Shown: positions 37,326-47,652 of the stretch, piece by piece
Numbering within the stretch: the first letter of the stretch is position 1
Layout of the letters: the number at the start of each line of letters is the position of its first letter
Assembly (NCBI GenBank): GCA_947500055.1
Contig: CANMQO010000002.1
Coordinates: 372,001 to 436,000 of the forward strand
Reading direction: 5' to 3'
Length of the DNA: 64,000 nt
Source: an uncultured Paracoccaceae bacterium
GTDB taxonomy: Bacteria; Pseudomonadota; Alphaproteobacteria; Rhodobacterales; Rhodobacteraceae
The notes under the pieces: generated by a model
The model's database searches: none
Told to the model about the DNA's origin: nothing
Seen by the model: the letters and a program-made list of their open reading frames with translations, nothing else
Made by a program: the position numbers and the translations under genes

Positions 37326-37738
37326 CAGCACATCCAATCAACGGCCGCTGCATGTGTGGCGCCGTGACAGTTGAAGCGGCCCATTTGGGCGAGCGGATGA
37401 GCGCGTGCCACTGCGATATGTGCAGGCGTTGGACCGGGGCGGCGTTTGTGTCTGTCCATGCTCGCGCCGACAACGTGACCCTGACTGGCCCGGTCAAGAC
37501 GCTGGACACATCCGAATGGGCCGAGCGGGGATGGTGTGACGCCTGTGGATCGACCCTGTTTTACCGGCTGAAGCAGGATGGCTCTTACGGATTGTCAGCC
37601 GGCCTGTTTGAAGATGCGGCCGGCCACAGCCTGACCGAAGAATATTACATCGATCAAAAACCGGTAGGATGGGCATTCGCCGGTGATCATAACCGGATGA
37701 ACGCAGCTGAAACGCTGGCGTTTTTCGGCATTTCCTGA
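37322..37738 (+). CDS. GFA family protein (glutathione-dependent formaldehyde-activating enzyme-like)
   Basis: A 138-residue zinc protein of the GFA/Mss4-like fold. The ligands are visible as CMC (near residue 10), CHCDMCRRWTG and WCDACGSTLF. Family members were first linked to glutathione-formaldehyde adducts, but most have unknown substrates. It is coupled to the two secreted proteins by overlap and followed by gltB after 11 bases, so it may share the gltB transcript. Nothing unusual is seen in the protein itself. Confidence 0.9.
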   Translation: MTAHPINGRCMCGAVTVEAAHLGERMSACHCDMCRRWTGAAFVSVHARADNVTLTGPVKTLDTSEWAERGWCDACGSTLFYRLKQDGSYGLSAGLFEDAAGHSLTEEYYIDQKPVGWAFAGDHNRMNAAETLAFFGIS

Positions 37739-37749
37739 GGAGAAAACCC

Positions 37750-40700
37750 ATGACAAAATTTGACGAAAACTGGGTCGCCGAAGAAGAGATCAAGCGCCGT
37801 TGGATGGCCGAAAACAGCCTGTATCAGGCAGAGGATGAACATGCCTCTTGTGGTGTTGGTCTGGTGGTTGCCATTGATGGCGCCCAATCCCGTGATGTGG
37901 TCGAGAAGGGCATCAACGCCCTCAAGGCCGTGTGGCACCGTGGTGCTGTTGATGCTGATGGCAAAACCGGCGACGGCGCTGGTATTCATGTGCAGATCCC
38001 AACCGCATTCTTCGAGGATCAAATCCGTCGCACTGGCCATGAGCCGGGCAATGATGAACTGATCGCCGTTGGTCAGGTGTTTTTGCCCCGCACGGATTTT
38101 GGCGCACAGGAACGGTGCCGCACGATTGTCGAAACCGAAGTGCTGCGTCTGGGTCACTACATCTACGGCTGGCGCCATGTACCGGTGAATAATGATGTGT
38201 TGGGTGAAAAGGCGAACGCCACCCGCCCCGAGATTGAACAGATTCTGATCCGTTGCGAGAAGGATATGGACAAGGAACAGTTCGAGCGCGAGCTGTACAT
38301 CATCCGCCGTCGCATCGAAAAGGCCGCCTCTGCCGCCGGTATTGTCGGCATGTATCTTTGTTCCCTGTCCTGCCGCTCGATCATCTATAAGGGCATGATG
38401 CTGGCTGAGCAGGTGGCGGAATTCTATCCCGACCTGATGGATGAACGTCTTATCTCTGCCTTTGCAATTTATCACCAGCGCTATTCGACCAACACATTCC
38501 CGCAATGGTCGCTGGCCCAGCCATTCCGCATGCTGGCCCATAATGGAGAGATCAACACGCTGAAGGGCAATGTGAACTGGATGAAAAGCCATGAGATCCG
38601 CATGGCATCCGGTGCGTTTGGCGATATGGCCGAGGATATCAAGCCGATCATCCCGTCTGGCGCGTCTGATTCCAGTGCATTGGATTCAGTGTTTGAGGTA
38701 TTGGTCCGCGCCGGTCGTAACGCCCCCATGGCCAAAACCATGATGGTCCCGGAATCCTGGTCGCAACAGGCGGTCGAGATGCCGAAGGCCTGGCAGGATA
38801 TGTATGGCTATTGCAATGCGGTGATGGAACCATGGGACGGTCCTGCCGCCCTGGCCATGACAGACGGCCGCTGGGTTTGTGGCGGGCTGGACCGCAACGG
38901 GTTGCGCCCCCTGCGCTATGTCGTCACGGGCGACGGGCTGCTGGTCGCAGGTTCAGAAGTGGGCATGGTGCCCGTCGATGAAGGTTCGGTCGTGGAAAAG
39001 GGCGCGCTTGGCCCCGGTCAGATGATCGCCGTTGATATGGTCGAGGGCAAGCTGTACCGCGACACGGAAATCAAGGATCAACTGGCCGCCGCCCAGCCCT
39101 TTGGCGAATGGGTCGGTAAGGTCGTGAACCTGAACGAACAGCTGATCGATATTCCCGAAGTGCCGCTGTTTGAGGGCGAAGAACTGCGCAAGCGTCAGAT
39201 CGCGGCGGGCTATTCGATTGAAGAGCTGGAGCAGGTACTGGCGCCCATGGCCGAGGACGGCAAGGAGATGATCGCGTCGATGGGTGATGACACGCCATCG
39301 GCTGTCTTGTCCAAGACCTATCGCCCGCTGTCGCATTTCTTTCGCCAGAATTTCAGCCAGGTGACCAACCCGCCAATCGACAGTTTGCGCGAAAACCGCG
39401 TGATGTCGCTGAAGACCCGGTTTGGAAACCTCAAGAACGTGTTGGATGAGGATTCATCGCAGACCGAAATTCTGGTCTTGCAAAGCCCGTTTGTCGGAAA
39501 TGCCGAATTTGATGAAATGGTCCGCGTCTTTGGGGATGGCGTTGCCTTTATCAATTGTACGTTTGAACCGGGGCGCAGTGCCTTGTCGGACGGCCTGAAA
39601 CGGATCAGGGAAGAGGCCGAGGACGCCGTGCGTTCAGGCGCCGGTCACCTTGTCCTGACGGATGAACATCAGTCGCCCTATCAGGTGGCGATGCCGATGA
39701 TTCTGGCGACCTCTGCCGTGCATTCGGGTCTGACCGCGCAGGGCTTGCGCACCTTCTGTTCGATCAATGTCCGGTCGGCGGAATGTATTGATCCGCATTA
39801 CTTTGCGGTGCTGATCGGCTGTGGTGCGACCACCGTGAACGCCTATCTGGCGCAGGATTCCATTGCTGACCGCGTCCGTCGCGGGTTGATTGAGGGCAAT
39901 CTGACCGATGCGATGCGCCGTTATCGCGCGGCAATTGATGCGGGCCTTTTGAAAATCATGTCCAAGATGGGGATTTCGGTCCTGTCATCCTATCGCGGCG
40001 GTCTGAATTTTGAAGCCGTCGGCCTGTCCCGCGCGATGGTCGCTGAATACTTCCCCGGCATGCCATCGCGCATTTCCGGGATCGGCGTCAGCGGCATCCA
40101 GTCCAAGCTGGAAGAGGTCCATGCCCGTGGCTGGACTGCTGGTTTGGACATCCTGCCAATTGGCGGTTTCTACAAGGCCCGTCGTTCGGGTGAAAAGCAC
40201 GCTTGGGAAGCGCAGACCATGCATATGTTGCAGGCCGCCTGCGCCAATGCCTCCTATGCGATGTGGCAGCAATATTCGAAATCCATGCAGGCGAACCCAC
40301 CGATCCATCTGCGCGATCTGCTGGCGATCAAACCCTTGGCCAAGCCTGTTCCGATTGAAGAGGTGGAAAGCATCACCGCGATCCGCAAGCGTTTTGTGAC
40401 ACCCGGCATGTCGCTGGGCGCGCTGTCGCCAGAGGCCCACAAGACGCTGAATGTCGCGATGAACCGTATCGGCGCGAAGTCGGATTCAGGTGAGGGTGGT
40501 GAAGATCCCGCGCATTTTGTGCCCGAACCCAACGGCGACAACCCATCAGCCAAGATCAAGCAGGTGGCATCCGGTCGTTTTGGTGTCACCGCCGAGTATC
40601 TGAATGCCTGCGAGGAGTTGGAGATCAAGGTCGCCCAGGGCGCCAAGCCCGGCGAGGGAGGTCAGCTTCCGGGGATGAAGGTCACCGACCTGATTGCCCG

Positions 40701-42282
40701 TCTGCGCCATTCGACCAAGGGCGTGACGCTGATTTCGCCGCCGCCGCACCATGATATCTATTCGATCGAGGATCTGGCCCAGCTGATCTATGACCTGAAA
40801 CAGATCAACCCGCGCTGCAAGGTGACGGTCAAGCTGGTGTCGTCCTCCGGTGTCGGCACGATTGCCGCTGGTGTGGCCAAGGCCAAGGCGGATGTGATCC
40901 TGATTTCCGGCCATAATGGCGGCACAGGTGCATCACCGGGTACGTCGATCAAATATGCCGGCCTTCCATGGGAAATGGGCCTGACCGAGGCGCATCAGGT
41001 TCTGGCAATGAACAACCTGCGCGAACGTATCACATTGCGCACCGATGGTGGTCTGCGCACGGGCCGTGACATTGTGATGGCTGCGATGTTGGGAGCCGAG
41101 GAATACGGGATCGGCACCGCCGCCCTGATTGCGATGGGCTGCATCATGGTCCGCCAATGCCAGTCCAACACTTGCCCCGTGGGCGTGTGTACCCAGGATG
41201 AGGCATTGCGAGAAAAGTTCACCGGCAATGCCGAAAAGGTGGTGAACCTGATCACCTTCTACGCCACTGAAGTGCGCGAAATCCTCGCGTCGATTGGTGC
41301 GCGGTCACTGGATGATGTGATTGGCCGTGCTGATCTGTTGACCCAGGTGTCGCGCGGCTCTGCCCATCTGGACGATCTGGATCTGAACCCGCTGCTGATC
41401 ACGGTCGATGGCGCCCATAAGATCAAATACGATCGGGCGCGTCCGCGTAACCCGGTTGACGATACGCTGGACGCCCAGATCGTGCAGGACGCAGCCCGTT
41501 TCCTGAATGACGGGGAAAAGATGCAGTTGGATTATGCAGTCCAGAACACGCTGCGTACGATCGGGACCCGGACATCCAGCCATATCGTGCAGAATTTCGG
41601 GATGCGGAACGACCTGCAGCCCGATCACCTGACGGTGAAACTGCGTGGTTCTGCCGGGCAGTCGCTGGGTGCGTTTGCAGCACCCGGGCTAAAGCTGGAA
41701 GTATCGGGCGACGCCAATGACTATGTCGGCAAGGGCCTGTCCGGTGGTACGATTGTCGTGCGTCCACCTATGGTCAGCCCACTTGTGGCATCTGAGAACA
41801 CGATCATCGGGAACACCGTGCTTTATGGTGCGACGGATGGCTATCTGTTTGCGGCCGGTCGTGCGGGCGAACGGTTTGCCGTCCGGAACTCCGGCGCGAA
41901 GGTTGTGATCGAAGGCTGCGGCACCAATGGGTGTGAATATATGACCGGCGGTGTTGCGGTCATCCTTGGATCGGTCGGTGCCAATTTTGGTGCGGGGATG
42001 ACCGGAGGGATGGCCTATCTTTATGATCCTGATGGCACATCCGCCCCGTTGATCAATATGGAAACGCTGGTCACCTGCCCGGTCACGGTTGATCACTGGA
42101 TGACCCAGCTGGAAGAGCTGATTGAGCGGCATCTTGCGGAAACCGGTAGCCGTCGGGCTGCGGAGATCCTGCAACACTGGGATGTGGAAAAGAACAACTT
42201 CCTGCAAATCTGTCCCAAGGAAATGCTGGTCCATCTGACGCATCCGCTGAGCGTCGAAGACGCCGCCATTCCGGCGGAATGA
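37750..42282 (+). CDS. gltB: glutamate synthase large subunit
   Basis: The alpha subunit makes two glutamates from glutamine and 2-oxoglutarate. It has 1510 residues, the normal size. The N-terminal nucleophile is C34 (EHASCGVGL), exposed when a 33-residue propeptide is removed. The amidotransferase domain, the FMN barrel and the 3Fe-4S cysteines (CIMVRQCQSNTCPVGVC, about 1129-1146) follow, then a C-terminal glycine-rich beta-helix (GATDGYLFAAGRAGERFAVR). GltD is encoded upstream beyond three small genes. Nitrogen control by Ntr is usual but no such site was found here. Confidence 0.98.
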   Translation: MTKFDENWVAEEEIKRRWMAENSLYQAEDEHASCGVGLVVAIDGAQSRDVVEKGINALKAVWHRGAVDADGKTGDGAGIHVQIPTAFFEDQIRRTGHEPGNDELIAVGQVFLPRTDFGAQERCRTIVETEVLRLGHYIYGWRHVPVNNDVLGEKANATRPEIEQILIRCEKDMDKEQFERELYIIRRRIEKAASAAGIVGMYLCSLSCRSIIYKGMMLAEQVAEFYPDLMDERLISAFAIYHQRYSTNTFPQWSLAQPFRMLAHNGEINTLKGNVNWMKSHEIRMASGAFGDMAEDIKPIIPSGASDSSALDSVFEVLVRAGRNAPMAKTMMVPESWSQQAVEMPKAWQDMYGYCNAVMEPWDGPAALAMTDGRWVCGGLDRNGLRPLRYVVTGDGLLVAGSEVGMVPVDEGSVVEKGALGPGQMIAVDMVEGKLYRDTEIKDQLAAAQPFGEWVGKVVNLNEQLIDIPEVPLFEGEELRKRQIAAGYSIEELEQVLAPMAEDGKEMIASMGDDTPSAVLSKTYRPLSHFFRQNFSQVTNPPIDSLRENRVMSLKTRFGNLKNVLDEDSSQTEILVLQSPFVGNAEFDEMVRVFGDGVAFINCTFEPGRSALSDGLKRIREEAEDAVRSGAGHLVLTDEHQSPYQVAMPMILATSAVHSGLTAQGLRTFCSINVRSAECIDPHYFAVLIGCGATTVNAYLAQDSIADRVRRGLIEGNLTDAMRRYRAAIDAGLLKIMSKMGISVLSSYRGGLNFEAVGLSRAMVAEYFPGMPSRISGIGVSGIQSKLEEVHARGWTAGLDILPIGGFYKARRSGEKHAWEAQTMHMLQAACANASYAMWQQYSKSMQANPPIHLRDLLAIKPLAKPVPIEEVESITAIRKRFVTPGMSLGALSPEAHKTLNVAMNRIGAKSDSGEGGEDPAHFVPEPNGDNPSAKIKQVASGRFGVTAEYLNACEELEIKVAQGAKPGEGGQLPGMKVTDLIARLRHSTKGVTLISPPPHHDIYSIEDLAQLIYDLKQINPRCKVTVKLVSSSGVGTIAAGVAKAKADVILISGHNGGTGASPGTSIKYAGLPWEMGLTEAHQVLAMNNLRERITLRTDGGLRTGRDIVMAAMLGAEEYGIGTAALIAMGCIMVRQCQSNTCPVGVCTQDEALREKFTGNAEKVVNLITFYATEVREILASIGARSLDDVIGRADLLTQVSRGSAHLDDLDLNPLLITVDGAHKIKYDRARPRNPVDDTLDAQIVQDAARFLNDGEKMQLDYAVQNTLRTIGTRTSSHIVQNFGMRNDLQPDHLTVKLRGSAGQSLGAFAAPGLKLEVSGDANDYVGKGLSGGTIVVRPPMVSPLVASENTIIGNTVLYGATDGYLFAAGRAGERFAVRNSGAKVVIEGCGTNGCEYMTGGVAVILGSVGANFGAGMTGGMAYLYDPDGTSAPLINMETLVTCPVTVDHWMTQLEELIERHLAETGSRRAAEILQHWDVEKNNFLQICPKEMLVHLTHPLSVEDAAIPAE

Positions 42283-42294
42283 CGCGACCAATTA

Positions 42295-42327
42295 GAGGGT
42301 ATCTGCCACAGCTTGGGCGATACCCTC
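42295..42327 (+). terminator. hairpin after gltB
   Basis: GAGGGTATC (42295-42303) pairs with GATACCCTC (42319-42327) over a 15-base loop, 12 bases after the gltB stop. There is no T-run, so termination here is only moderately supported. Confidence 0.4.
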
Positions 42328-42372
42328 GGGTTGATCTTGACCCCCTTGCCTTCCCCATGGCTTATGGGACCG

Positions 42373-43143
42373 ATGGCAGAGCGTAAGACAGCATCAAAAA
42401 AACCGGCGAGGAAGTCGGGCAGAAAAGCAGCGCCCAAGGCGGGCCGTTCCAGAAAGAAACCACCGGGCCTTATCGAAAGGGCGTGGGGTTTTATCTGGCG
42501 GTGGGTCTGGCGCGCGGGCTTCGTAGTGCTTGGCTTTGTCCTGCTGGCGACGCTGCTTTATGCGCTGATCAACCCGCCCACGACCCCCTATATGTTTTCC
42601 GAAACCCGCCGGTTGGATGGGGTGAAGCAAGAATGGGTTCCGATGGACCGGATTGCGCCGGTCATGGCCCGTTCCGCCGTTGCCGCCGAGGATGCCAATT
42701 TCTGCCTGCATTGGGGGCTGGATGTGAAGGCCATTCGCGCGGCGGTTGATCGCGGTCGCGGTGGTGCCTCGACCATTTCGCAGCAAGTGATCAAAAACGT
42801 CTATCTGTGGCATGGCCGCAGTTGGTCGCGCAAGGCAGCGGAGGCGCTGTGGACCCCGCTGGCTGAGGCCGTCTGGACCAAGCGCCGGATACTGGAGCTT
42901 TATCTGAACGTCGCCGAATTTGATGAAGGCGTGTTTGGTGTGCAGGCCGCTGCCCGGCATTACTTTGGGGTGGATGCGGCGGATCTCAGCGCCTTGCAGG
43001 CTGCCCGCTTGGCCGCGATCCTGCCTGCCCCCAAGAACAGATCAGCCGCGAACCCGTCGCAATTCACGCGCAACCGGACCCGGCAGATCATCGCGGGGGC
43101 GGAAACGATCCGGGCGGATGGCCGCGCGGATTGTTTTCAGTAG
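42373..43143 (+). CDS. mtgA: monofunctional biosynthetic peptidoglycan transglycosylase
   Basis: Polymerises lipid II glycan strands without a transpeptidase domain. From ATG 42373 it has 256 residues; two upstream in-frame ATGs would add a tail that is not conserved. The basic N-terminus is followed by one transmembrane helix (about 47-66). The GT51 motifs are present: VAAEDANFCLHWGLD (catalytic Glu), GGASTISQQVIKNV, KRRILELYLNVAEF and ARHYFG. Context does not add to the assignment. Confidence 0.95.
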   Translation: MAERKTASKKPARKSGRKAAPKAGRSRKKPPGLIERAWGFIWRWVWRAGFVVLGFVLLATLLYALINPPTTPYMFSETRRLDGVKQEWVPMDRIAPVMARSAVAAEDANFCLHWGLDVKAIRAAVDRGRGGASTISQQVIKNVYLWHGRSWSRKAAEALWTPLAEAVWTKRRILELYLNVAEFDEGVFGVQAAARHYFGVDAADLSALQAARLAAILPAPKNRSAANPSQFTRNRTRQIIAGAETIRADGRADCFQ

Positions 43144-43198
43144 CACCTGTTTGACACAGCGCAATGTGTTGCGTCTGATCCAGGACTAAGCTTGGGTC

Positions 43199-43729
43199 AT
43201 GTCCCTTCTGATCCTGCTTTATTCCCGTACTGGCAATAACCGCGTATTAGCTGATCTGATCGCCCACAAGACGGGTGCCCAGATTGCAGAGATCCGTCCG
43301 GCTGGGCGGTATCCAATGCTGCGCGTCATTTGGCAGATGGCCACGGGCCGCCGTCCGCGTGTTCGAAAACTGGATCATGATCCCGCAGCCTATGACCGGG
43401 TTCTGGTGATTGCGCCAATCTGGGATATGCATCTCGCCTTTCCGATGACGGAAGCCTTGCAAGACAACCGTGCCGCAATGGGGAGTTACGACTTCGCCAC
43501 GTTCTGCGGTTACGTCCGCGATGGCCAACCGGATGTGGCCCGCCGCGAACTGACCGAATGCATCGGCCATCCGCCCGTGCGCCAGATGGAACTGCATGTC
43601 GGCGATCTGGTCCCCGCAGGTCAGCGCGATGACCCCCGCAAAGTTTCCGCAAAACGTGTCACAGCTGCCGAGATGGATCGCTTTGTTGGGCAAATCGACG
43701 AGATTGTCGGGTGGTATGATCCTGCCTGA
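43199..43729 (+). CDS. flavodoxin-family protein
   Basis: A 176-residue protein starting MSLLILLYSRTGNNRVLADL. The phosphate-binding loop YSRTGNNR is that of flavodoxins or related FMN proteins, and APIWDMHLAFPM is the second flavin loop. The C-terminal third is less conserved. It could carry electrons or be a flavodoxin-like reductase. It lies between mtgA and a GST gene, without tight coupling to either. Confidence 0.8.
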   Translation: MSLLILLYSRTGNNRVLADLIAHKTGAQIAEIRPAGRYPMLRVIWQMATGRRPRVRKLDHDPAAYDRVLVIAPIWDMHLAFPMTEALQDNRAAMGSYDFATFCGYVRDGQPDVARRELTECIGHPPVRQMELHVGDLVPAGQRDDPRKVSAKRVTAAEMDRFVGQIDEIVGWYDPA

Positions 43730-43809
43730 ACGCCGAAGGCTGGGCCTTGCCCCATTGATCCGGGCGGCCCCATACGGCATGACAGGGAAAACAATGTGGC
43801 GAGCTGTTG

Positions 43810-44475
43810 ATGAATACCCTGTACCATTATCCCCTGTCTCCGTTTTCCCGCAAAGTCCGTCTATGCATGGCCGAAAAGAAGATCGAGGTTGGGCTGGTTG
43901 AAGAACGCTATTGGGAGCAGGACACTGATTTCCTGCGCCGCAATCCGGCCGGCCAGGTGCCAGTGCTCAAGATGGATGGCCGGACCATGGCCGATAGTAC
44001 GGCCATTTGTGAGTACCTTGAAGAAACTCATCCAACCCCTGCACTAATGCCCAAAGACCCCCATGCCCGATATGAGGCCCGCCGTCTGGTGGGATGGTTT
44101 GATGACAAGTTTTACCGTGAAGTGACCGTGAAACTGACCGGTGAGCGGGTGTTTCGCAAGGTGATGGGAACCGGCTATCCTGACAGTACAAATGTGAAAG
44201 CAGGGGCGAAGGCGATCAAATACCACCTTGATTACATGGCCTATCTGCTGGAGGATCGCCGTTGGCTGGGCGGCAATGAGATGACGCTGGGGGATTTTGC
44301 CGCAGCAGCACAGCTATCCTGTCTGGACTACACCAGCGATGTGGATTGGCACCGGCACGAGGTGGTCAAGGACTGGTATGCCAAGATCAAATCCCGGCCT
44401 GCCTTTCGGTCGCTGCTGGCCGATGAGGTGCCGGGGTTCCAACCATCGACCCAATATGCTGATCTGGATTTTTAG
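43810..44475 (+). CDS. glutathione S-transferase family protein
   Basis: A 221-residue GST. The N-terminal thioredoxin-like domain shows YHYPLSPFSRKVRLCMAEK, with a serine at the usual active-site place, then the glutathione-binding NPAGQVPVLKMDG and DSTAICEYLEE. The helical C-domain follows from about residue 90. The start ATG 43810 is preferred to TTG 43807. The substrate is unknown. It is followed by queG after only 3 bases and so probably cotranscribed. Confidence 0.92.
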   Translation: MNTLYHYPLSPFSRKVRLCMAEKKIEVGLVEERYWEQDTDFLRRNPAGQVPVLKMDGRTMADSTAICEYLEETHPTPALMPKDPHARYEARRLVGWFDDKFYREVTVKLTGERVFRKVMGTGYPDSTNVKAGAKAIKYHLDYMAYLLEDRRWLGGNEMTLGDFAAAAQLSCLDYTSDVDWHRHEVVKDWYAKIKSRPAFRSLLADEVPGFQPSTQYADLDF

Positions 44476-44478
44476 GTC

Positions 44479-45525
44479 ATGGGACTGAAGGCTGATCTGA
44501 CGGCCTTCGCGACCGAGGCAGGGTTTGCAAAGCTGGGTATCTGTCGCCCAGACGCGGTGCCGCAGATTGCGGACCGGTTGGCAACATTTGTTGATGCGGG
44601 CATGCATGGGCAAATGGGCTGGATGGCGGAACGGATGCATTGGCGCGGTGATCCTGCCGTCCTTTGGCCAGAAGCCCGCTCGGTGGTGATGCTGGCAGAG
44701 CCATACACGCCTGCCCATGACCCGCTGGATGTGCTGGACCGCCCGGACCGCGCCGCCATCAGCGTTTATGCGCAGAACCGCGATTATCATGATATCGTCA
44801 AAAAGCGTCTGAAACGTGTTGGCCGCTGGCTGATCGAACGGGTGCCGGATGCCCAGATCAAGGTATTTGTCGATACGGCCCCGGTGATGGAAAAACCACT
44901 GGCAGAGGCGGCGGGCCTTGGCTGGCAGGGCAAACATACAAATTTGCTGGGGCGCGATCTGGGGTCATGGTTCTTTCTGGGGGCGATTTTTACAACCGTT
45001 GATCTGCCCCCGGATGCGGCAGAGGTCAGCCATTGCGGCAGCTGCACCGCCTGTCTGGATATCTGTCCCACCGATGCGTTTCCCGCCCCTTACCGGCTGG
45101 ATGCCCGGCGTTGCATTTCCTATCTGACGATTGAACATAAAGGCCCGGTTGACCCGGACCTGCGCAGCAAGATGGGTAACCGCATCTATGGCTGTGACGA
45201 TTGTCTGGCTGTGTGTCCGTGGAACAAGTTTGCCTCCACTGCCCGCGATGCCCGCTATGCCGCGCGGGATGATCTGCTTACCCCGCCATTGGCTGAACTG
45301 GCGGGATTGGACGACGCGGCCTTCCGCGCCCGGTTTTCAGGATCACCGATCAAACGGATCGGCCGCGAAAGGTTTGTCCGCAATGTCGCTTATGCGATTG
45401 GCAACTCCGGTGACCCGTCACTGGGGGGTGCCCTTTCACCTTTGCTTGATGATGCCGATCCGGCGGTGGCCGATGCCGCCCGCTGGGCTATCTTGCAATT
45501 GAAGGAGGTGCAGCATGATCCGTAA
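44479..45525 (+). CDS. queG: epoxyqueuosine reductase
   Basis: Last step of queuosine synthesis in tRNA: reduces epoxyqueuosine to queuosine. The 348 residues include the cobalamin-binding N-terminal half and two 4Fe-4S clusters in [17 protein letters not shown] and [17 protein letters not shown]-terminal HEAT-like stretch ([20 protein letters not shown]) is typical. The gene overlaps the start of the PQQ-type dehydrogenase by 11 bases. Other queuosine genes are not in the window. Confidence 0.97.
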   Translation: MGLKADLTAFATEAGFAKLGICRPDAVPQIADRLATFVDAGMHGQMGWMAERMHWRGDPAVLWPEARSVVMLAEPYTPAHDPLDVLDRPDRAAISVYAQNRDYHDIVKKRLKRVGRWLIERVPDAQIKVFVDTAPVMEKPLAEAAGLGWQGKHTNLLGRDLGSWFFLGAIFTTVDLPPDAAEVSHCGSCTACLDICPTDAFPAPYRLDARRCISYLTIEHKGPVDPDLRSKMGNRIYGCDDCLAVCPWNKFASTARDARYAARDDLLTPPLAELAGLDDAAFRARFSGSPIKRIGRERFVRNVAYAIGNSGDPSLGGALSPLLDDADPAVADAARWAILQLKEVQHDP

Positions 45526-46678
45526 ACTCTCTCTTTTCGCATTGGTGGCGGCAGCCGGGGCCATGGCATGGGCCGAGGTCCGCCAAGGCCGCCCGAATGC
45601 CGATTTCACCCCCGCCTTTGCCGCCCAGACCCGCGCGCCGGAACTGCCCGCCAGTCCGGTGACTGTGTCAACTTTTGCCAGCGGGCTGGAAAATCCATGG
45701 GGCATCGCCCCACTGGGCAATGGTCAGTTTCTGGTGACAGAACGCCCCGGAGCCATGCGCCTGATCAATGCCGATGGCAGCGTTTCAGCCCCGTTGCCCG
45801 GTCTGCCGGATGTTGCCGCGGAGGGTCAGGGCGGGCTTCTGGATGTGGCCGTCTCGCCGCGTTTTGCGAAAGATCGCCTGGTTTTCTGGACCTATGCAAA
45901 ATCCGTGCGCGGCGGTCTCGTGACAGCGGCGGCCCGGGCGGAGCTTGGCCCGGATGGCCGATTGAACAACGTGCGCGATATCTTTGTGCAGGATAATCCC
46001 GCCCGAAATGGCCGTCATTTTGGCAGCCGGATCATCCCGATGGCTGACGGCACCGTCTGGATCACCACCGGGGATCGCGGTGCGGGGGACAGCGGCACCC
46101 TGGTGCAGGACCCACGCACGACCCATGGCAAGGTGATCCGCCTGAATGCAGATGGCAGCGTGCCCGCCGATAACCCTTTTGTGGGTCGCGATGGCAATGA
46201 TCAGGTCTGGTCATTAGGCCACCGCAACATGCAAGGGGCGGCGATTGGCCCCGATGGTGCGCTATGGACGATCGAGCATGGGCCGCGCGGCGGGGATGAG
46301 CTGAACCGTCCGCAGGCAGGGCTGAATTATGGCTGGCCGGTGGTCAGCTATGGCATCAACTATCGCGGTTCGGCTGTTGGGTCAGGGCAGGCGCGTGCGG
46401 CGCAGTTTGAGGAACCAGTTTACTACTGGGACCCCGTTATCGCCCCCGGGGGCATGACGTTTTATGACGGTCCATATGCCGGTTGGCAGGGTGATCTGTT
46501 TATCGGATCGCTGAACCCCGGCGCGCTGGTTCGCCTGAAACTGTCAGGTGGGAAAGTCGTTGGGGAAGAGCGATTGCTGACCGATGCGGGCCGGGTGCGC
46601 GACGTGGAGCTGTTGCCGGATGGTGCGCTCCTGCTGCTGACGGATGCCGGTGATGTCCTGCGGGTGACACCTGGGTGA
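45515..46678 (+). CDS. PQQ-dependent sugar dehydrogenase (soluble Asd/YliI-type)
   Basis: A periplasmic quinoprotein of 387 residues with a signal peptide (cleaved about residue 20). GGAGG lies 5 bases before the start, inside queG. It has a six-bladed propeller with the active-site motifs [42 protein letters not shown] and [11 protein letters not shown]. These bind PQQ and calcium and carry the catalytic His. Relatives oxidise aldose sugars to lactones and reduce a periplasmic acceptor. The stop overlaps the App1-type gene start. Confidence 0.94.
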   Translation: MIRKLSLFALVAAAGAMAWAEVRQGRPNADFTPAFAAQTRAPELPASPVTVSTFASGLENPWGIAPLGNGQFLVTERPGAMRLINADGSVSAPLPGLPDVAAEGQGGLLDVAVSPRFAKDRLVFWTYAKSVRGGLVTAAARAELGPDGRLNNVRDIFVQDNPARNGRHFGSRIIPMADGTVWITTGDRGAGDSGTLVQDPRTTHGKVIRLNADGSVPADNPFVGRDGNDQVWSLGHRNMQGAAIGPDGALWTIEHGPRGGDELNRPQAGLNYGWPVVSYGINYRGSAVGSGQARAAQFEEPVYYWDPVIAPGGMTFYDGPYAGWQGDLFIGSLNPGALVRLKLSGGKVVGEERLLTDAGRVRDVELLPDGALLLLTDAGDVLRVTPG

Positions 46679-47652
46679 AGCTGTGGCTCGCCCGTATCGC
46701 TGTTCGCGTTGAGCGGTTCTTGGGGCGCGGTCGTACCGCACGACAGGCCGGGGCGATCATACCTTACATCGGATACGCGACGGCTGAACAACTGGTTCTG
46801 CGGGGCCGGGTGTTGGCCGAAATGCGGGATGTTGAGGTTCAGGCATCGCAAAGCCGGTGGCGCAATCTGCGTCAGATGGTTGATCTGTTCCTGACGACCG
46901 AGGTGCCGGACGTCACCGTATCGGCGGGGGGTGCGACGGCCCGGACCGATGAAGAAGGGTATTTTACCCTGCTTTTGCCGCGCGATGATCGGACCGGGTG
47001 GGTTTCGGTGGACGTGACAGCGGCCAATGTCACTGTGCCCTGCCCGGTCATGGTGCCGCCTGCGGATGCACAATTCGGCGTGATTTCCGATATTGACGAT
47101 ACAATGATGCATACCGGCGCGTATTCGCTGTGGCGGAACATTTGGACCTCGCTTACCGGGAATGCAGCGACGCGCGTGGTTTTCCCGGATGCGGTGAAAC
47201 TGATGGCGAAACTGTGTGACGGGGAACGCAATCCGGTGCATTTCGTCAGTTCCTCACCATGGAATTTTTACGGGTTTCTGACGGAGGTTTTTGAACGCAA
47301 TGGCCTGCCGCGTGGGCCGATGTTCCTGCGCGATTACGGGGTCAGCGAGACTCAGTTCATCACAGGCACACATGGCGATCACAAAGGGGCTGCCATTGAC
47401 GTTATCATGGGCGCAATGCCTGACCTGCCCTTCGTCCTGATCGGCGATACGGGTCAGCATGATGCAGAGGTTTATCTGGCGGCCATCACGCGCCATCCCG
47501 GGCGCGTGCGGCAGGTCATCCTGCGCGCGCCGGGGGATGGGGCAGATAGAACGGATCTGGCATTTGTTGCACAGATTGAAGCGCTTGGCGTCCCGGTCAA
47601 TGTCGGGCCCGACTACAGCGCGGTCCTAGAGACCGGGATTGCGCACGGCTGA
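46675..47652 (+). CDS. App1-family phosphatase (DUF2183), phosphatidate phosphatase-like
   Basis: A 325-residue protein with a GTG start overlapping the previous stop by 4 bases. The catalytic motif of the haloacid-dehalogenase type is D139-x-D141-x-T143 (ISDIDDTMMHTG). The conserved SSSPWNFYGFL and LIGDTGQHDAEVYLA follow, as in App1 (Mg-dependent phosphatidate phosphatase) relatives. No signal peptide is obvious. The last 27 bases overlap the convergent desaturase gene. Confidence 0.9.
   Translation: MKLWLARIAVRVERFLGRGRTARQAGAIIPYIGYATAEQLVLRGRVLAEMRDVEVQASQSRWRNLRQMVDLFLTTEVPDVTVSAGGATARTDEEGYFTLLLPRDDRTGWVSVDVTAANVTVPCPVMVPPADAQFGVISDIDDTMMHTGAYSLWRNIWTSLTGNAATRVVFPDAVKLMAKLCDGERNPVHFVSSSPWNFYGFLTEVFERNGLPRGPMFLRDYGVSETQFITGTHGDHKGAAIDVIMGAMPDLPFVLIGDTGQHDAEVYLAAITRHPGRVRQVILRAPGDGADRTDLAFVAQIEALGVPVNVGPDYSAVLETGIAHG

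Noticed and set aside
37687-38592. 301-codon open frame on the minus strand
   Set aside because: It is antisense to the gltB N-terminal coding region, which is an intact and well-recognised gene.
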